From: an uncultured Lachnospiraceae bacterium | GTDB taxonomy: Bacteria > Bacillota > Clostridia > Lachnospirales > Lachnospiraceae | Assembly: GCA_902779305.1 (NCBI GenBank) | Contig: CACZBD010000003.1 | Location: forward strand, 231,922-295,921 | Length of the DNA: 64,000 nt | Direction of reading: 5' to 3' | Shown: positions 45,081 through 54,127 of the stretch, piece after piece | Layout: the number at the start of each line of letters is the position of its first letter | Numbering within the stretch: the first letter of the stretch is position 1 | Program-made: the position numbers and the translations under genes | The notes under the pieces: model-generated | What the model was told of the DNA's origin: nothing | What the model saw: the letters and a program-made list of their open reading frames with translations, nothing else | Databases searched by the model: none

Positions 45081-48000
45081 TCAGTTAAACAGGTTCCTCC
45101 ACCACCACAGGATCCCCTTGGATCCGATCGTAAACGTGATGGTCTTGGTTCCGCCGTAGTTTCCGGTCCCTTTTACAACGACGGTTGCTTTGCCCTTGTT
45201 GACATTGTTTTTATAACTGTTTTCATCAAAATCAAACGTCACATCGTTAGTGATCTTTCCGCCGGATTTCCACCTGATATTCCCTTTGCTGAGCTTCACT
45301 TCTTTTCCGGTATAGGCCTTGGGGTCAAGCGAGGCCGAGAGCTTTCCGATGTCCTGTTTCGCGATCCGGTAAGTTCCTCTGACGGTGCCGGCGTTATAGT
45401 TTGTTCCCTTAGCTTCTACCCACACATAAACCGTTTTGTTCGCATCCAGCTTCGCGTCGGGTAAGATCACATCATTCCCTTCCGGATCAGAAGTATAGCG
45501 GATCGTCTTATCATTATAATCCTTTCCGGCTTTCAATGCCTTTCCGTCTGCTCCAAGCACCGTGACCTTCTTCGGTTTCCAGTTGCCGTTCTTGTCTTTA
45601 TATACGACATCATCTATCTTCAACGTGCAGGTATTGATATCAGCTGCATTGATCACAAAAGTCTTATCTGCCTTCCCGGTAAGATTTCCTTTCCCGGTTA
45701 CTGTAACGGTCGGTTTCTTTATTCCGCTTCCATCGTTAACTTCCGTATTATCGGCATATTTCAGCGTATAGTCCACTCCCTCGGTCATTACGGTTACGAT
45801 CGGTTTAAATACACCGTCAACCAATTCATATCCTCCGTTGTAAACCTTCACGGTCACTGCGGGCTTTATGCCGGATCCCGTATAAGTGCATGCCCCCGTT
45901 ATCGTGATCATGTCCTCAAAGAGCCTTGCCGGTTTGATCGTAAAGGTCTTGGTGACACTCCCTGTATAACCGCCTTTTCCTATGATGGTCACTTTGGCTT
46001 TCCCGGCATTTATGTTCTTCTCATAGCGCAGATCATAATCATAACCATGCGTAAGCCCTTCTACATCCGGAGCTGGTGACTGTGCTCTTCCGTTATACAC
46101 ACAGTCTTCCGGCGCTGTGATCTTTACACTGTTGATCGGCGTTCCTTTGATCTTAAAGGTCAGCGTCAGGGTTCCGGTATATCCGGCATTCTCGATCCCG
46201 CGGATGGTTACCTTTGCAGTTCCCGGATATTTATTATCGGCATAATCGGCATCAGTAATCTCAGCATAATCTGTTCCTTTTTCCAGAATTTTCTGTCCGT
46301 CCCGGATGATCAGTTCCTCATCCGTCAATCTGATTGCCTCACCGTTTGCGTATGGCTTATCAGCGATCTTATCCGCCTTCAGGGTATTCATCAGTTTCTT
46401 CTTCGGATTCACGATCACAAAGGTTGTATCCAGTTCTCCTTCATAGTTCCCGGTTCCCGTGATCTTAAGATAGTATTTCCCGGGTTCTTTCGGGATGCAC
46501 CATTCCCTGAAGCCTTCATCCGAAAAGTATGAAATCGCAAAGTCCTTTCCCTTCTTTAATGTCATCCCGTTATAGGTGATCTTCGGTACCGGCTTCTGTT
46601 CTTTCTTGGTATATTTTGTTGCCGCCGGTTCGGTAAGGATCACATCTGCATCTGTCAGGCTCTTTTTTAAGATCTCAAAACTGTCCGAATCCTTTCCGGA
46701 ATAGTTACCCTTTCCAATAACGGTGAATACGGCTGTACCCACATTCGTATTATTCGAAAACTTGATCGTGTAGTCTGTCTTTTCCTCTAAGGCTTTCGTC
46801 CCGAAGTAAACTTTTACCGCAGGCTTGATCGCTTTTCCGGTATAGGTCTGTGCTTCCACCACTTCATGTGTGAAATACGGCAGATCCAAGGGTTCGTAAA
46901 AATCACTGCGGATCGCGGTACCGTTTGTGATCGTCACAGGGTCTCCGGTGATCTGCTCACCCGTGGCCACATTGATCCAGGTCACGCCGTCAGGGCATTG
47001 AAGTGTATAAGGGCATGCGGTGCAGTTAACGACTTTGCGGAAGCTGCCTAAATTCTTAAAAGCATCCTTCCCGATCGTCGTCACACTATCAGGGATCGTC
47101 AGGTTTCCCGTAAAGCCGCTGCAGCCATTAAATGCTTCAACCCCGATCTCCGTCACACCATCCCCGATCGTCAGGCTTCCCGTAAAGCCGCTGCAGCCCA
47201 TAAATGCATAATTTTCGATTGTTGTCACACTGTCTGGAAGCGTCAGGTTTCCGTTGAAACCGGTGCAGCCAGCAAATGCACTGTCGCCGATCGACTCCAC
47301 ACTGTCCCCGATCGTCAGGCTTCCCGTAAAGCCATTGCACCCAAAAAATGCCTGTCCCCCGATCGTCTTCACACTGTCTGGAATCGTCAGGTCTCCGCTT
47401 AAACCCATGCAACCGGAAAATGCACCGTTCCCGATCGTCTTCACACTGTCTGGAAGCGTCAGATTTCCGCTCAAACCAAAGCACAATAAAAAAGCATTGT
47501 CCCCGATCGTTGTCACACCGTCTGGAAGCGTCAGGTTTCCTTTTAATTTTTTGCAGTAACTAAATGCACCAATCCCGATCGTCTTCACACTGTTCCCGAT
47601 CGTCAGATATCCGTTAAAACCCGTGCAGCCACCAAATGCATATCCCCCGATCATCGTCACACTGTTCCCGATCGTCAGGTTTCCGTTAAAACCCGTGCAG
47701 CCACCAAATGCATATCCCCCGATCGTCGTCACGCTGTCAGGGATCGTCAGGTCTCCTTTTAAACCAATGCAGCCATAAAATGCCCAATCTCCGATCGTCG
47801 TCACACTGTCGCCGATCGTCAGGCTTCCCGTAAAGCCGCTGCATTCGTAAAATGCAGAATTCCCTATTGTCTTCACACTATCAGGAATTATCAGGCTTCC
47901 GTTAAAACCCGTGCAGCCACCAAATGCATATTCCCCGATCGTCTTCACACTGTCTGGGATCGTCAGACTTCCGGCTAAAGCCTGGCAGCCAAGAAATGCA

Positions 48001-48572
48001 TATCCTCCGATCGTCGTCACACTTTCAGAAATCATCAGACTTTCGTTGAAACCGGTGCAGCCAGCAAATGCATATTCCTCGATCTTCTTCACACTGTCAG
48101 GGATCGTCAGGTTTCCCGTAAAGCCGCTGCATTCAAAAAATGCCTTCTCTCCGATCATCGTCACCGCATTCCCGTTTATCCTCTCGGGAATGACTAGTTC
48201 TCCGGTGGCTTCCCCGGTAAATCCGTCAATACAGATCGTCCTGCCGGCCAGAACATGGTATTTCAGTTCATATGCAGCTTCTTCGTATGGTTTGTGATAT
48301 TTATATTCGATATCACCCAGCTTTTCTTCCGGCTCTGTACTTTCCGCAACAGGCTCTTCTGCAGCATCAGCTTCGGTTTTCATATCGGCATCTTCCTCTG
48401 TATCATCTGCAGGTCCGGATTCCTCTTCCGGCATAATGCTTTCGCCCACTTCCGTCTCCATCTCGATCACCGGATCCGGCAGGATTTCTTCTCCAAATAC
48501 GGAAAAAGCCTGCAGGTTCAATACAAGCGTCATGCTTACTAATATTGCCAGGATTTTCACGATCTTTTTCAT
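45081..48572 (-). CDS. BspA-like leucine-rich-repeat surface protein B
   Basis: 1163 residues. Signal peptide MKKIVKILAILVSMTLVLNLQAFSVFGEE, an acidic Glu/Asp-rich segment (about 30-90), 15 LRR_5 units of 24 residues (about 140-500) and about seven MBG-like modules, ending in the same SKGILWWWRNLFN tail as protein A. The C-terminal halves of A, B and C are near-identical in several modules even at DNA level, suggesting gene conversion. Secreted; anchoring mechanism unknown, possibly through the tryptophan-rich tail. Confidence 0.9.
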   Translation of the reverse strand: MKKIVKILAILVSMTLVLNLQAFSVFGEEILPDPVIEMETEVGESIMPEEESGPADDTEEDADMKTEADAAEEPVAESTEPEEKLGDIEYKYHKPYEEAAYELKYHVLAGRTICIDGFTGEATGELVIPERINGNAVTMIGEKAFFECSGFTGNLTIPDSVKKIEEYAFAGCTGFNESLMISESVTTIGGYAFLGCQALAGSLTIPDSVKTIGEYAFGGCTGFNGSLIIPDSVKTIGNSAFYECSGFTGSLTIGDSVTTIGDWAFYGCIGLKGDLTIPDSVTTIGGYAFGGCTGFNGNLTIGNSVTMIGGYAFGGCTGFNGYLTIGNSVKTIGIGAFSYCKKLKGNLTLPDGVTTIGDNAFLLCFGLSGNLTLPDSVKTIGNGAFSGCMGLSGDLTIPDSVKTIGGQAFFGCNGFTGSLTIGDSVESIGDSAFAGCTGFNGNLTLPDSVTTIENYAFMGCSGFTGSLTIGDGVTEIGVEAFNGCSGFTGNLTIPDSVTTIGKDAFKNLGSFRKVVNCTACPYTLQCPDGVTWINVATGEQITGDPVTITNGTAIRSDFYEPLDLPYFTHEVVEAQTYTGKAIKPAVKVYFGTKALEEKTDYTIKFSNNTNVGTAVFTVIGKGNYSGKDSDSFEILKKSLTDADVILTEPAATKYTKKEQKPVPKITYNGMTLKKGKDFAISYFSDEGFREWCIPKEPGKYYLKITGTGNYEGELDTTFVIVNPKKKLMNTLKADKIADKPYANGEAIRLTDEELIIRDGQKILEKGTDYAEITDADYADNKYPGTAKVTIRGIENAGYTGTLTLTFKIKGTPINSVKITAPEDCVYNGRAQSPAPDVEGLTHGYDYDLRYEKNINAGKAKVTIIGKGGYTGSVTKTFTIKPARLFEDMITITGACTYTGSGIKPAVTVKVYNGGYELVDGVFKPIVTVMTEGVDYTLKYADNTEVNDGSGIKKPTVTVTGKGNLTGKADKTFVINAADINTCTLKIDDVVYKDKNGNWKPKKVTVLGADGKALKAGKDYNDKTIRYTSDPEGNDVILPDAKLDANKTVYVWVEAKGTNYNAGTVRGTYRIAKQDIGKLSASLDPKAYTGKEVKLSKGNIRWKSGGKITNDVTFDFDENSYKNNVNKGKATVVVKGTGNYGGTKTITFTIGSKGILWWWRNLFN

Positions 48573-48625
48573 ATGAATTTCTCCTCGACCTGATTGTCTG
48601 GTTGCGAAGTGACAGCTTCATCATG

Positions 48626-48645
48626 ATTATACAGGAATTATTCCT
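48626..48645 (-). promoter_or_regulatory. Shared-type promoter/operator of BspA-like gene B
   Basis: Minus-strand TATAAT (48626-48631) and the perfect palindrome AGGAATAATTCCT (48633-48645) in the spacer position. Followed by a leader containing GAAGCTGTCAC that is also present before gene C. Confidence 0.6.
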
Positions 48646-48656
48646 TTACGTATAGA

Positions 48657-48694
48657 AAAAAATGGACCCCTAACCCCGTCCCCAAGGGATCATC
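48657..48694 (-). repeat. REP-like repeat copy 16
   Basis: Slightly diverged (TGGACCCCTAACCCCG). Lies between the divergent BspA B promoter and the lipoprotein gene. Confidence 0.85.
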
Positions 48695-48794
48695 CTTTTG
48701 TTTGATTGTTGGCAGTAAACCATGTATATTTAAACTACGATCGATCAGGGAGGTGTATGGATCTGCATGAGAGCGGAGCCATTCCAATGAATAT

Positions 48795-50924
48795 ATGATG
48801 AAAAGAGTTGATAAAATGATCTTTATATATGCAGCTTTGTCAGTTGTGATGTTATCTGCGGCATTGCTTATGGCAGGGTGTGCCTTGGGGAAGGAGCGCA
48901 CAGGGGATCCGGTATCGGCCCACATTGGCGATGGCAAAAAAGCTTATGCAGTAAAAACCACGCTCAAGGAGCTGACTGAAGTTGATCCCGAAAAGGGTTT
49001 AGGAGTATACGGCAGGTATACGGAACTTCGTGCGGAGGGTGAGGTCCCCGAAGTGTTATCGAAGCTCCTTTCTGAGGCTAATGCACGTGCAAAAGAAAGC
49101 GTAGAAACAAGGGCAGATAAGTTTCTTTCCGATAACGGATATCAGGCTGCAGCAGAGGATCCCGGGGCATCAGACGGTTTCCGCTATCGCAATATTTCAT
49201 ACATCGTGAACGTGACCCGTGCTGACGAGACAATGATCAGCATTTTGGAGACTGAGATGGATTCAGGTATCGGAGACGCAGAAGGTGAAAGCATTGACGA
49301 GACTCAAAGCTGCATCTTTCATGCGTCGGTTTACGATACGCAAAGCGGAGAAGCCCTGACGATTGAGGATTTCCTAAAGGATCAGGGAAGTGTTTTTGAT
49401 CTTCTGAGAGAGGCATTAAAAAACAAATACGGAAGTGACGGGCTATTTACGGATAAAGGTGAGGTTCCCGCGTGGACGGCGGATTATCTCGGTCTTCGCT
49501 TTTATTTTGACGCTAAGATGATACCGCAAGAAGAAAAGTCGGCGTATGGAATAGAATACGGCAAAGCCATCCATGTTTCCATTCCCTATGAGGCGCTTGA
49601 CGGTCCCATGGCAGGTGCCGCAGCAAAAACTCCGGAATGCTTTATCGCACAGATTGAAAAAAATACCGAATATTCATTGCCGGATGACAAAAGGACTGTC
49701 ATGGTAGAAAAGGCGGAAGATCAAGACGGGATTGAAGCGTACCGCGTCGTGACAAAAAACGGGAAGGACAAAGAGTCCTGGTGGCTGGAATATGCGGATG
49801 ACAACTCGGATTATTATTTGTTCCGTACACAGGATGGCTGCTATTTTTACCGCCTTGAAGATGCACAGGATACGGGATATGTATATGATTTCAAACATCC
49901 TGACGGAGGATTTGAACGTTTTTCGAACCAGAACGCCCAGTGCTTTGACTCCTTTTTGCATGAGCTGTATCTGGCAGTCCCTTATAACCCGGAATGTGTC
50001 CATATGCGTGAAAGAGCGCGGAGATTCATGGATGCCGCATCGGCCCTGAATACTTCGTTTGCCCCCAACGGCCATTATTCCTTCCTTCCCGAGCCTGGCA
50101 GAGGAAGTACCTGGCTTCATTTTGCGCTTATAGATGATACACTCATGCTTGACAGCCACAATGTCGGCTGCAGGCTGCTGCACGATATCTCCGCCACTGA
50201 GCCTGGGGACGGAGAAAAAGAGGACAAAAAAACTGTTGTCCCTGCCGGGGAGGTTCTTAAGTTTTTGCACGTTGACGGAGAGAGCGAGATCTATTATTAC
50301 ATGTCCAAACAGTATGATCTCTATCATTCCGGGGCGCGGGACTACAGCTATGACTGTATGCTGTCGGACGGAAAGGAGATCTGCCTAGTTACCCGTTATG
50401 AAAACAGTTTTTTTGTGGATGGGATGTATATGGACAGGATCGGGGAACCTGTAAGGCTTTCTTCCGCACAATATGAGACAGGCTTGTCAGAAATTCCGGA
50501 ACACTATGTTGAGATAGGCGGAAAGAAATATACGCTCATCCGAGATCTGTCACTTAAGACAGAAGCGGGAGAAGAAATTGACTTTGATGGGGACATCTGG
50601 TGGCAGGTGGAAAATTACGTCGGAACGTTTTCCTCGAGAGAGGAAGATGCAAAACTTGTAATTTCCCAGAACGGAAATGTGCGTTTTGATTATGAAGGAA
50701 CCGAATATACCGGAAAGCTTCCGGAAAAAAGATATTATCGCAGCTATGCGGAAGTCTCTATGAAGGCCGGTTATGAAGAGCGTACTTTTGTGATCATTGT
50801 GAAGGACCAACTTCCGGATCACGATCCCTCTTTCAAAACGATTGCGTTCTATTCCGAAGGGCTTCCTGCGACAAACGAACCATCCACGCAGCCACCGATC
50901 GAGGTGGAACTTACCAGGGAGTGA
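48795..50924 (+). CDS. Large lipoprotein, DUF3298-like
   Basis: 709 residues. Lipoprotein signal: hydrophobic core IFIYAALSVVMLSAALLMAGC with lipobox LMAGC, Cys near 28. Residues about 115-270 (YIVNVTRADETMISILETEMD, FHASVYDTQSGEALTIEDFLKD) look like the DUF4163/DUF3298 pair found in RsiV- and PdaC-type extracellular proteins. The remaining 430 residues are not recognised; about 590-690 look beta-rich. A weak ribosome site precedes ATGATG. Stands alone with a terminator-like hairpin after it. Confidence 0.7.
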   Translation: MMKRVDKMIFIYAALSVVMLSAALLMAGCALGKERTGDPVSAHIGDGKKAYAVKTTLKELTEVDPEKGLGVYGRYTELRAEGEVPEVLSKLLSEANARAKESVETRADKFLSDNGYQAAAEDPGASDGFRYRNISYIVNVTRADETMISILETEMDSGIGDAEGESIDETQSCIFHASVYDTQSGEALTIEDFLKDQGSVFDLLREALKNKYGSDGLFTDKGEVPAWTADYLGLRFYFDAKMIPQEEKSAYGIEYGKAIHVSIPYEALDGPMAGAAAKTPECFIAQIEKNTEYSLPDDKRTVMVEKAEDQDGIEAYRVVTKNGKDKESWWLEYADDNSDYYLFRTQDGCYFYRLEDAQDTGYVYDFKHPDGGFERFSNQNAQCFDSFLHELYLAVPYNPECVHMRERARRFMDAASALNTSFAPNGHYSFLPEPGRGSTWLHFALIDDTLMLDSHNVGCRLLHDISATEPGDGEKEDKKTVVPAGEVLKFLHVDGESEIYYYMSKQYDLYHSGARDYSYDCMLSDGKEICLVTRYENSFFVDGMYMDRIGEPVRLSSAQYETGLSEIPEHYVEIGGKKYTLIRDLSLKTEAGEEIDFDGDIWWQVENYVGTFSSREEDAKLVISQNGNVRFDYEGTEYTGKLPEKRYYRSYAEVSMKAGYEERTFVIIVKDQLPDHDPSFKTIAFYSEGLPATNEPSTQPPIEVELTRE

Positions 50925-50963
50925 CGATGAGCAGGGGATGATTTCCCGGCCTCAAAGAAATTC

Positions 50964-50999
50964 AAAAAAAAAACCCCGGATGTTGTCTAACATTCGGGG
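50964..50999 (-). terminator. Terminator-shaped hairpin oriented against the flanking genes
   Basis: Stem CCCCGGATGTT / AACATTCGGGG with a 4-base loop. The T run (nine T) follows it only on the minus strand; on the plus strand it is an A tract before the stem. No minus-strand gene lies to the right, so an antisense transcript end is possible. Confidence 0.5.
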
Positions 51000-51050
51000 T
51001 ACATATCACTCTGCCATTTTTTACATCCGCAAATGAATTAAGGCAAGGTA

Positions 51051-51079
51051 TCGACATTCCACTCGGGAAACAGTACAAT
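51051..51079 (+). promoter_or_regulatory. Promoter of the second hybrid kinase
   Basis: TCGACA (51051-51056), a 17-base spacer and TACAAT (51074-51079), 33 bases before ATG. Confidence 0.6.
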
Positions 51080-51112
51080 TAATTAGATGAATATCAAAGA
51101 GGATACGCATAA

Positions 51113-53449
51113 ATGAAATCTATCCAGACAAAACTGCGTCTTGCCATTATGGTGATACTTTTGATCGCAACAGCAGTATTTCTCCTGCTGGCTGTTACCA
51201 TGGCCAGAAGAATGATCGTTAACTATTCGGATAAAATGCTGGCGACTTCGGTCGAAAGAGCCGGATTGGAATTGGAGAATGTTTTCGCGGCCTCGCAGGA
51301 TGGCTCTTCGGTTGCTCCTGAGGTGATCAAAAGGATCGTATCTTCAGCCGCCGCATACAAGGAGGGCAATGCTTTCCTAATGGATGTGGATGGAAACGTG
51401 ATCTTTTCGACCAAATTCCCCGAAGGCCTGAAACCTGCAGAGATGAACGACCTTCAAAAAGATTTTTTCACGCGGGTCAAGACGATCGAACGGGATGTCG
51501 TTAACGACAATCAGAAGGTCATGAACGGACGGATCGGAAAGATCGTGGTAGTCGATCTTCAAAACGGCATGATACTCGGAATGGCCGTCCCTTCAAGAGT
51601 GTTAAGGATGCCCTGGGTAAGGATGTCATTCAGCATGGTCCTGGCAGCGATCCTGATTACGATCGGTGCATGTGTGATCGGCAATATCTGGCTGAGATCG
51701 ATCATACAGCCACTTTCCAAAATGACGGATATCGCGGATCACTATGCCGCGGGCGACTACAGCGAGAAAATGCCTGAAGTCCGTAATGATGAGATAGGCA
51801 GACTTTCAACCAGTCTTCAGATCATGTCCCAAACGCTCGTAGATCAGAAAGAGCGTGCTGAGGCTGCCAACAAAGCAAAATCCGCCTTCCTTTCCAATAT
51901 GTCTCATGAGATCAGAACACCCATTACCGCCGTACTGGGCTTTAACGAAATGATACTTCGCGAGTCCAACGACGGTGATATCCTAAACTATGCGGAAAAC
52001 ATCAGATCATCGGGACATACGCTGCTTGGCATTATCAACGATATTCTTGATTTTTCCAAAATAGAAGCAGGAAAGCTTGAGATCATCCCCTCGGATTATG
52101 AGCTGTCTTCCGTGATAAACGACCTGGTAAATATGGTTGGCGTACGGGCCGGGGAAAAGGGACTGGCGCTGACACTTGATTTTGACAGAAATCTCCCCTC
52201 AGTGCTCCACGGTGACGAGATCAGGATCAAGCAGATCATTACGAACATTCTCACCAATGCCGTTAAGTATACGGAAAAAGGAGTGATCGTTTTTTCGATC
52301 GGGTACGAAAAGAACGAAGAGGATCCCGCAAGCATCATCCTGAAGGTTTGCGTTAAGGATACGGGCATCGGGATCAAAGAAGAAGACCTTGGCAGACTCT
52401 TCTCCAAGTTCGAGCGGCTTGAGGAAATCCGTAACCGTAACATAGAGGGAACCGGTCTTGGAATGAGCATTACACAGTCACTCCTTGAAATGATGGGTTC
52501 TTCGCTTAACGTTGAGAGTACTTACGGACTGGGATCGGCATTCTCCTTCTCACTCAGGCAAAAGGTCGTTAAATGGGATCCCATCGGTAGTTATAGAAAC
52601 TACTATAAAGCAGCGACTGACGCGAAAGAGCAATACAGGAGCAGATTTACGGCAAAAGGCGCAAAGGTTCTCGTGATCGATGATAATGCGACAAATCTGC
52701 TGGTATTTAAGAATCTCATCAAGCAGACCCTGATAGATGTTGATACGGCTTCATCCGGCGATGAGGGACTTACGCTTTGCAAAATCAGGAAATACGATCT
52801 TATCTTCCTGGACCATATGATGCCGGGGAAGGATGGTATTGAGACGCTTCGGGACCTGAAGGCGATGTCCGGTTCGCCCAATGAAACTACGCCTGTCATC
52901 TGCCTCACCGCAAATGCCATATCCGGGGCGAGAGCGAGCTACCTGCACGAAGGATTCCGGGACTATCTTTCCAAGCCGATCGATCCCGACAGGCTTGAGG
53001 AAATGATGATAGAGTATCTTCCGAAAGAAAAGACGGAAAAAAGCGCCACAGATGAGATAAAGGATGTGAAAAATGATCTTTTCTCTTCTCTTACGTCGCA
53101 GGGCCTGATCGATACCGAAGCCGGCTTAAAACACTGCGGCGATGAAGAGGTGTACGGAGAAGTCCTGAAGTCGTTTTTTGAATCCATGGATGAGACAAAG
53201 CGCGCCCTGAACGGCTTTGCAGAGAGTGGTGATCTTAAGAACTATGAGATACTGATCCATTCGGTAAAGAGTACTGCCAAGACGATCGGCGCACTCTCGC
53301 TTGGAGATTCAGCTAAGGAGCTGGAACTTGCCGCCAAAAACGGGGATGCGGAACTGGTACGGAAAAAACACGCCCCGTTCATGGATGATTTTGAAATGAT
53401 CCGCGGTATTCTTGAATCCTTTGTTGAGGATCCAAGGCTTTCTCGTTAG
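51113..53449 (+). CDS. Hybrid histidine kinase with sensor, receiver and Hpt domains
   Basis: 778 residues. Membrane segment near 10-30, an extracellular sensor (about 32-170), second membrane segment near 180-200, HAMP linker (200-250), HisKA with SHEIRTPITAV (His near 264), HATPase with NILTNAVKYTEKG, DTGIGI and GTGLGMS, a receiver with DDN near 525 and phospho-Asp in FLDHMMPGKDG near 565, and a C-terminal Hpt domain with HSVKSTAKTIGA (His near 716). It holds a full phosphorelay chain except the last output regulator. Stop codon overlaps the second repeat family. Confidence 0.93.
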   Translation: MKSIQTKLRLAIMVILLIATAVFLLLAVTMARRMIVNYSDKMLATSVERAGLELENVFAASQDGSSVAPEVIKRIVSSAAAYKEGNAFLMDVDGNVIFSTKFPEGLKPAEMNDLQKDFFTRVKTIERDVVNDNQKVMNGRIGKIVVVDLQNGMILGMAVPSRVLRMPWVRMSFSMVLAAILITIGACVIGNIWLRSIIQPLSKMTDIADHYAAGDYSEKMPEVRNDEIGRLSTSLQIMSQTLVDQKERAEAANKAKSAFLSNMSHEIRTPITAVLGFNEMILRESNDGDILNYAENIRSSGHTLLGIINDILDFSKIEAGKLEIIPSDYELSSVINDLVNMVGVRAGEKGLALTLDFDRNLPSVLHGDEIRIKQIITNILTNAVKYTEKGVIVFSIGYEKNEEDPASIILKVCVKDTGIGIKEEDLGRLFSKFERLEEIRNRNIEGTGLGMSITQSLLEMMGSSLNVESTYGLGSAFSFSLRQKVVKWDPIGSYRNYYKAATDAKEQYRSRFTAKGAKVLVIDDNATNLLVFKNLIKQTLIDVDTASSGDEGLTLCKIRKYDLIFLDHMMPGKDGIETLRDLKAMSGSPNETTPVICLTANAISGARASYLHEGFRDYLSKPIDPDRLEEMMIEYLPKEKTEKSATDEIKDVKNDLFSSLTSQGLIDTEAGLKHCGDEEVYGEVLKSFFESMDETKRALNGFAESGDLKNYEILIHSVKSTAKTIGALSLGDSAKELELAAKNGDAELVRKKHAPFMDDFEMIRGILESFVEDPRLSR

Positions 53450-53472
53450 TGTACGTGAGAGGATTCGAAGAT
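53448..53472 (+). repeat. Second repeat family, copy 2
   Basis: AGTGTACGTGAGAGGATTCG and AAGA; 24 bases identical to 61038-61063. Begins at the kinase stop codon. Confidence 0.75.
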
Positions 53473-53495
53473 TTACGCAACTAAAAAATACAGTA

Positions 53496-53759
53496 TTAAC
53501 AAAAATACTTTACTTCACCAAAATGTTCAATCCACTTTTCTACGATATACTCGCTGTTACCTTCGATCACTCGTATAATTTTTCTCAACACTTTGTCCGG
53601 TATATTTGAATTGTTATTACTTACAATAACCTTCCCTGTTGCTGTGATCCATAGCTTTGTCGCATCACCGGATGCCCTGCCTTCGGCAACATGAACATGC
53701 ACCGGTTCCAACGGCATATTCTCATTAGACCAAAAGTATATTATAGATCGCATGGGCAT
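53496..53759 (-). CDS. DUF4160-family protein, toxin-like partner
   Basis: 87 residues, most of a DUF4160 domain: IYFWSNENMPLEPVHVHVAEG, ATKLWITATGKVIVSNNNSNIP, HFGEVKYFC. DUF4160 genes usually pair with DUF2442-type genes and look like toxin-antitoxin or phage-associated modules; function unproven. Its start lies 35 bases inside the upstream gene's end, so translation is coupled. Confidence 0.8.
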   Translation of the reverse strand: MPMRSIIYFWSNENMPLEPVHVHVAEGRASGDATKLWITATGKVIVSNNNSNIPDKVLRKIIRVIEGNSEYIVEKWIEHFGEVKYFC

Positions 53760-53970
53760 TATTTCTGATCAGTTTACGGAAGAATTCCATTTCTTCATCC
53801 GAATAACCGGAAACATTTTCCCACTTATACTCCGGAAGCCAGCATACGGCATTGTGAAATCCATCTTTTTCGTCCGGGGTTTCAATATATACCTTAACTC
53901 TGCCATCCGGTTGCATTTCCGAATGTGTTATTTCAGTATCATCGTTCAAAGTCAAATACGGATACATCAT
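53725..53970 (-). CDS. Small DUF2442-like partner protein
   Basis: 81 residues, MMYPYLTLNDDTEITHSEMQPDGRVKVYIETPDEKDGFHNAVCWLPEYKWENVSGYSDEEMEFFRKLIRNNAHAIYNILLV. Beta-rich first half and helical end; the place and size fit the usual partner of DUF4160. GGAGGACAG precedes ATG. Promoter with a dyad in the spacer lies 50 bases upstream. Confidence 0.65.
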   Translation of the reverse strand: MMYPYLTLNDDTEITHSEMQPDGRVKVYIETPDEKDGFHNAVCWLPEYKWENVSGYSDEEMEFFRKLIRNNAHAIYNILLV

Positions 53971-54020
53971 TTTTCTGTCCTCCGATAGAAACAGACTATT
54001 CTCTGCCTCTCTTTACTCTT

Positions 54021-54049
54021 ATTATCGGAAATATCCGAGAAAAAAGCAA
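54021..54049 (-). promoter_or_regulatory. Promoter with internal operator-like dyad
   Basis: Minus-strand TTGCTT (54044-54049), 17 bases and GATAAT (54021-54026). The dyad TCGGA-AATA-TCCGA fills the spacer, a position typical of autoregulatory sites. Confidence 0.5.
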
Positions 54050-54086
54050 TAGATTTCCCGGGTTTCATATCATTCACTTCATTGCG

Positions 54087-54121
54087 TAAAATGGACCGGG
54101 AACCCCGTCCCCCTGGTCCGT
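54087..54121 (-). repeat. REP-like repeat copy 17, diverged
   Basis: TGGACCGGGAACCCCGTCCC then CCTGGTCC. Right at the 3' end of the large surface-protein gene. Confidence 0.7.
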
Positions 54122-54127
54122 GATGGG

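Noticed and set aside
53448..53472. tRNA gene or remnant at the GTACGTGAGAGG repeat
   Set aside because: Only a TTCGAATCC-like stretch; no cloverleaf arms could be built on either strand.
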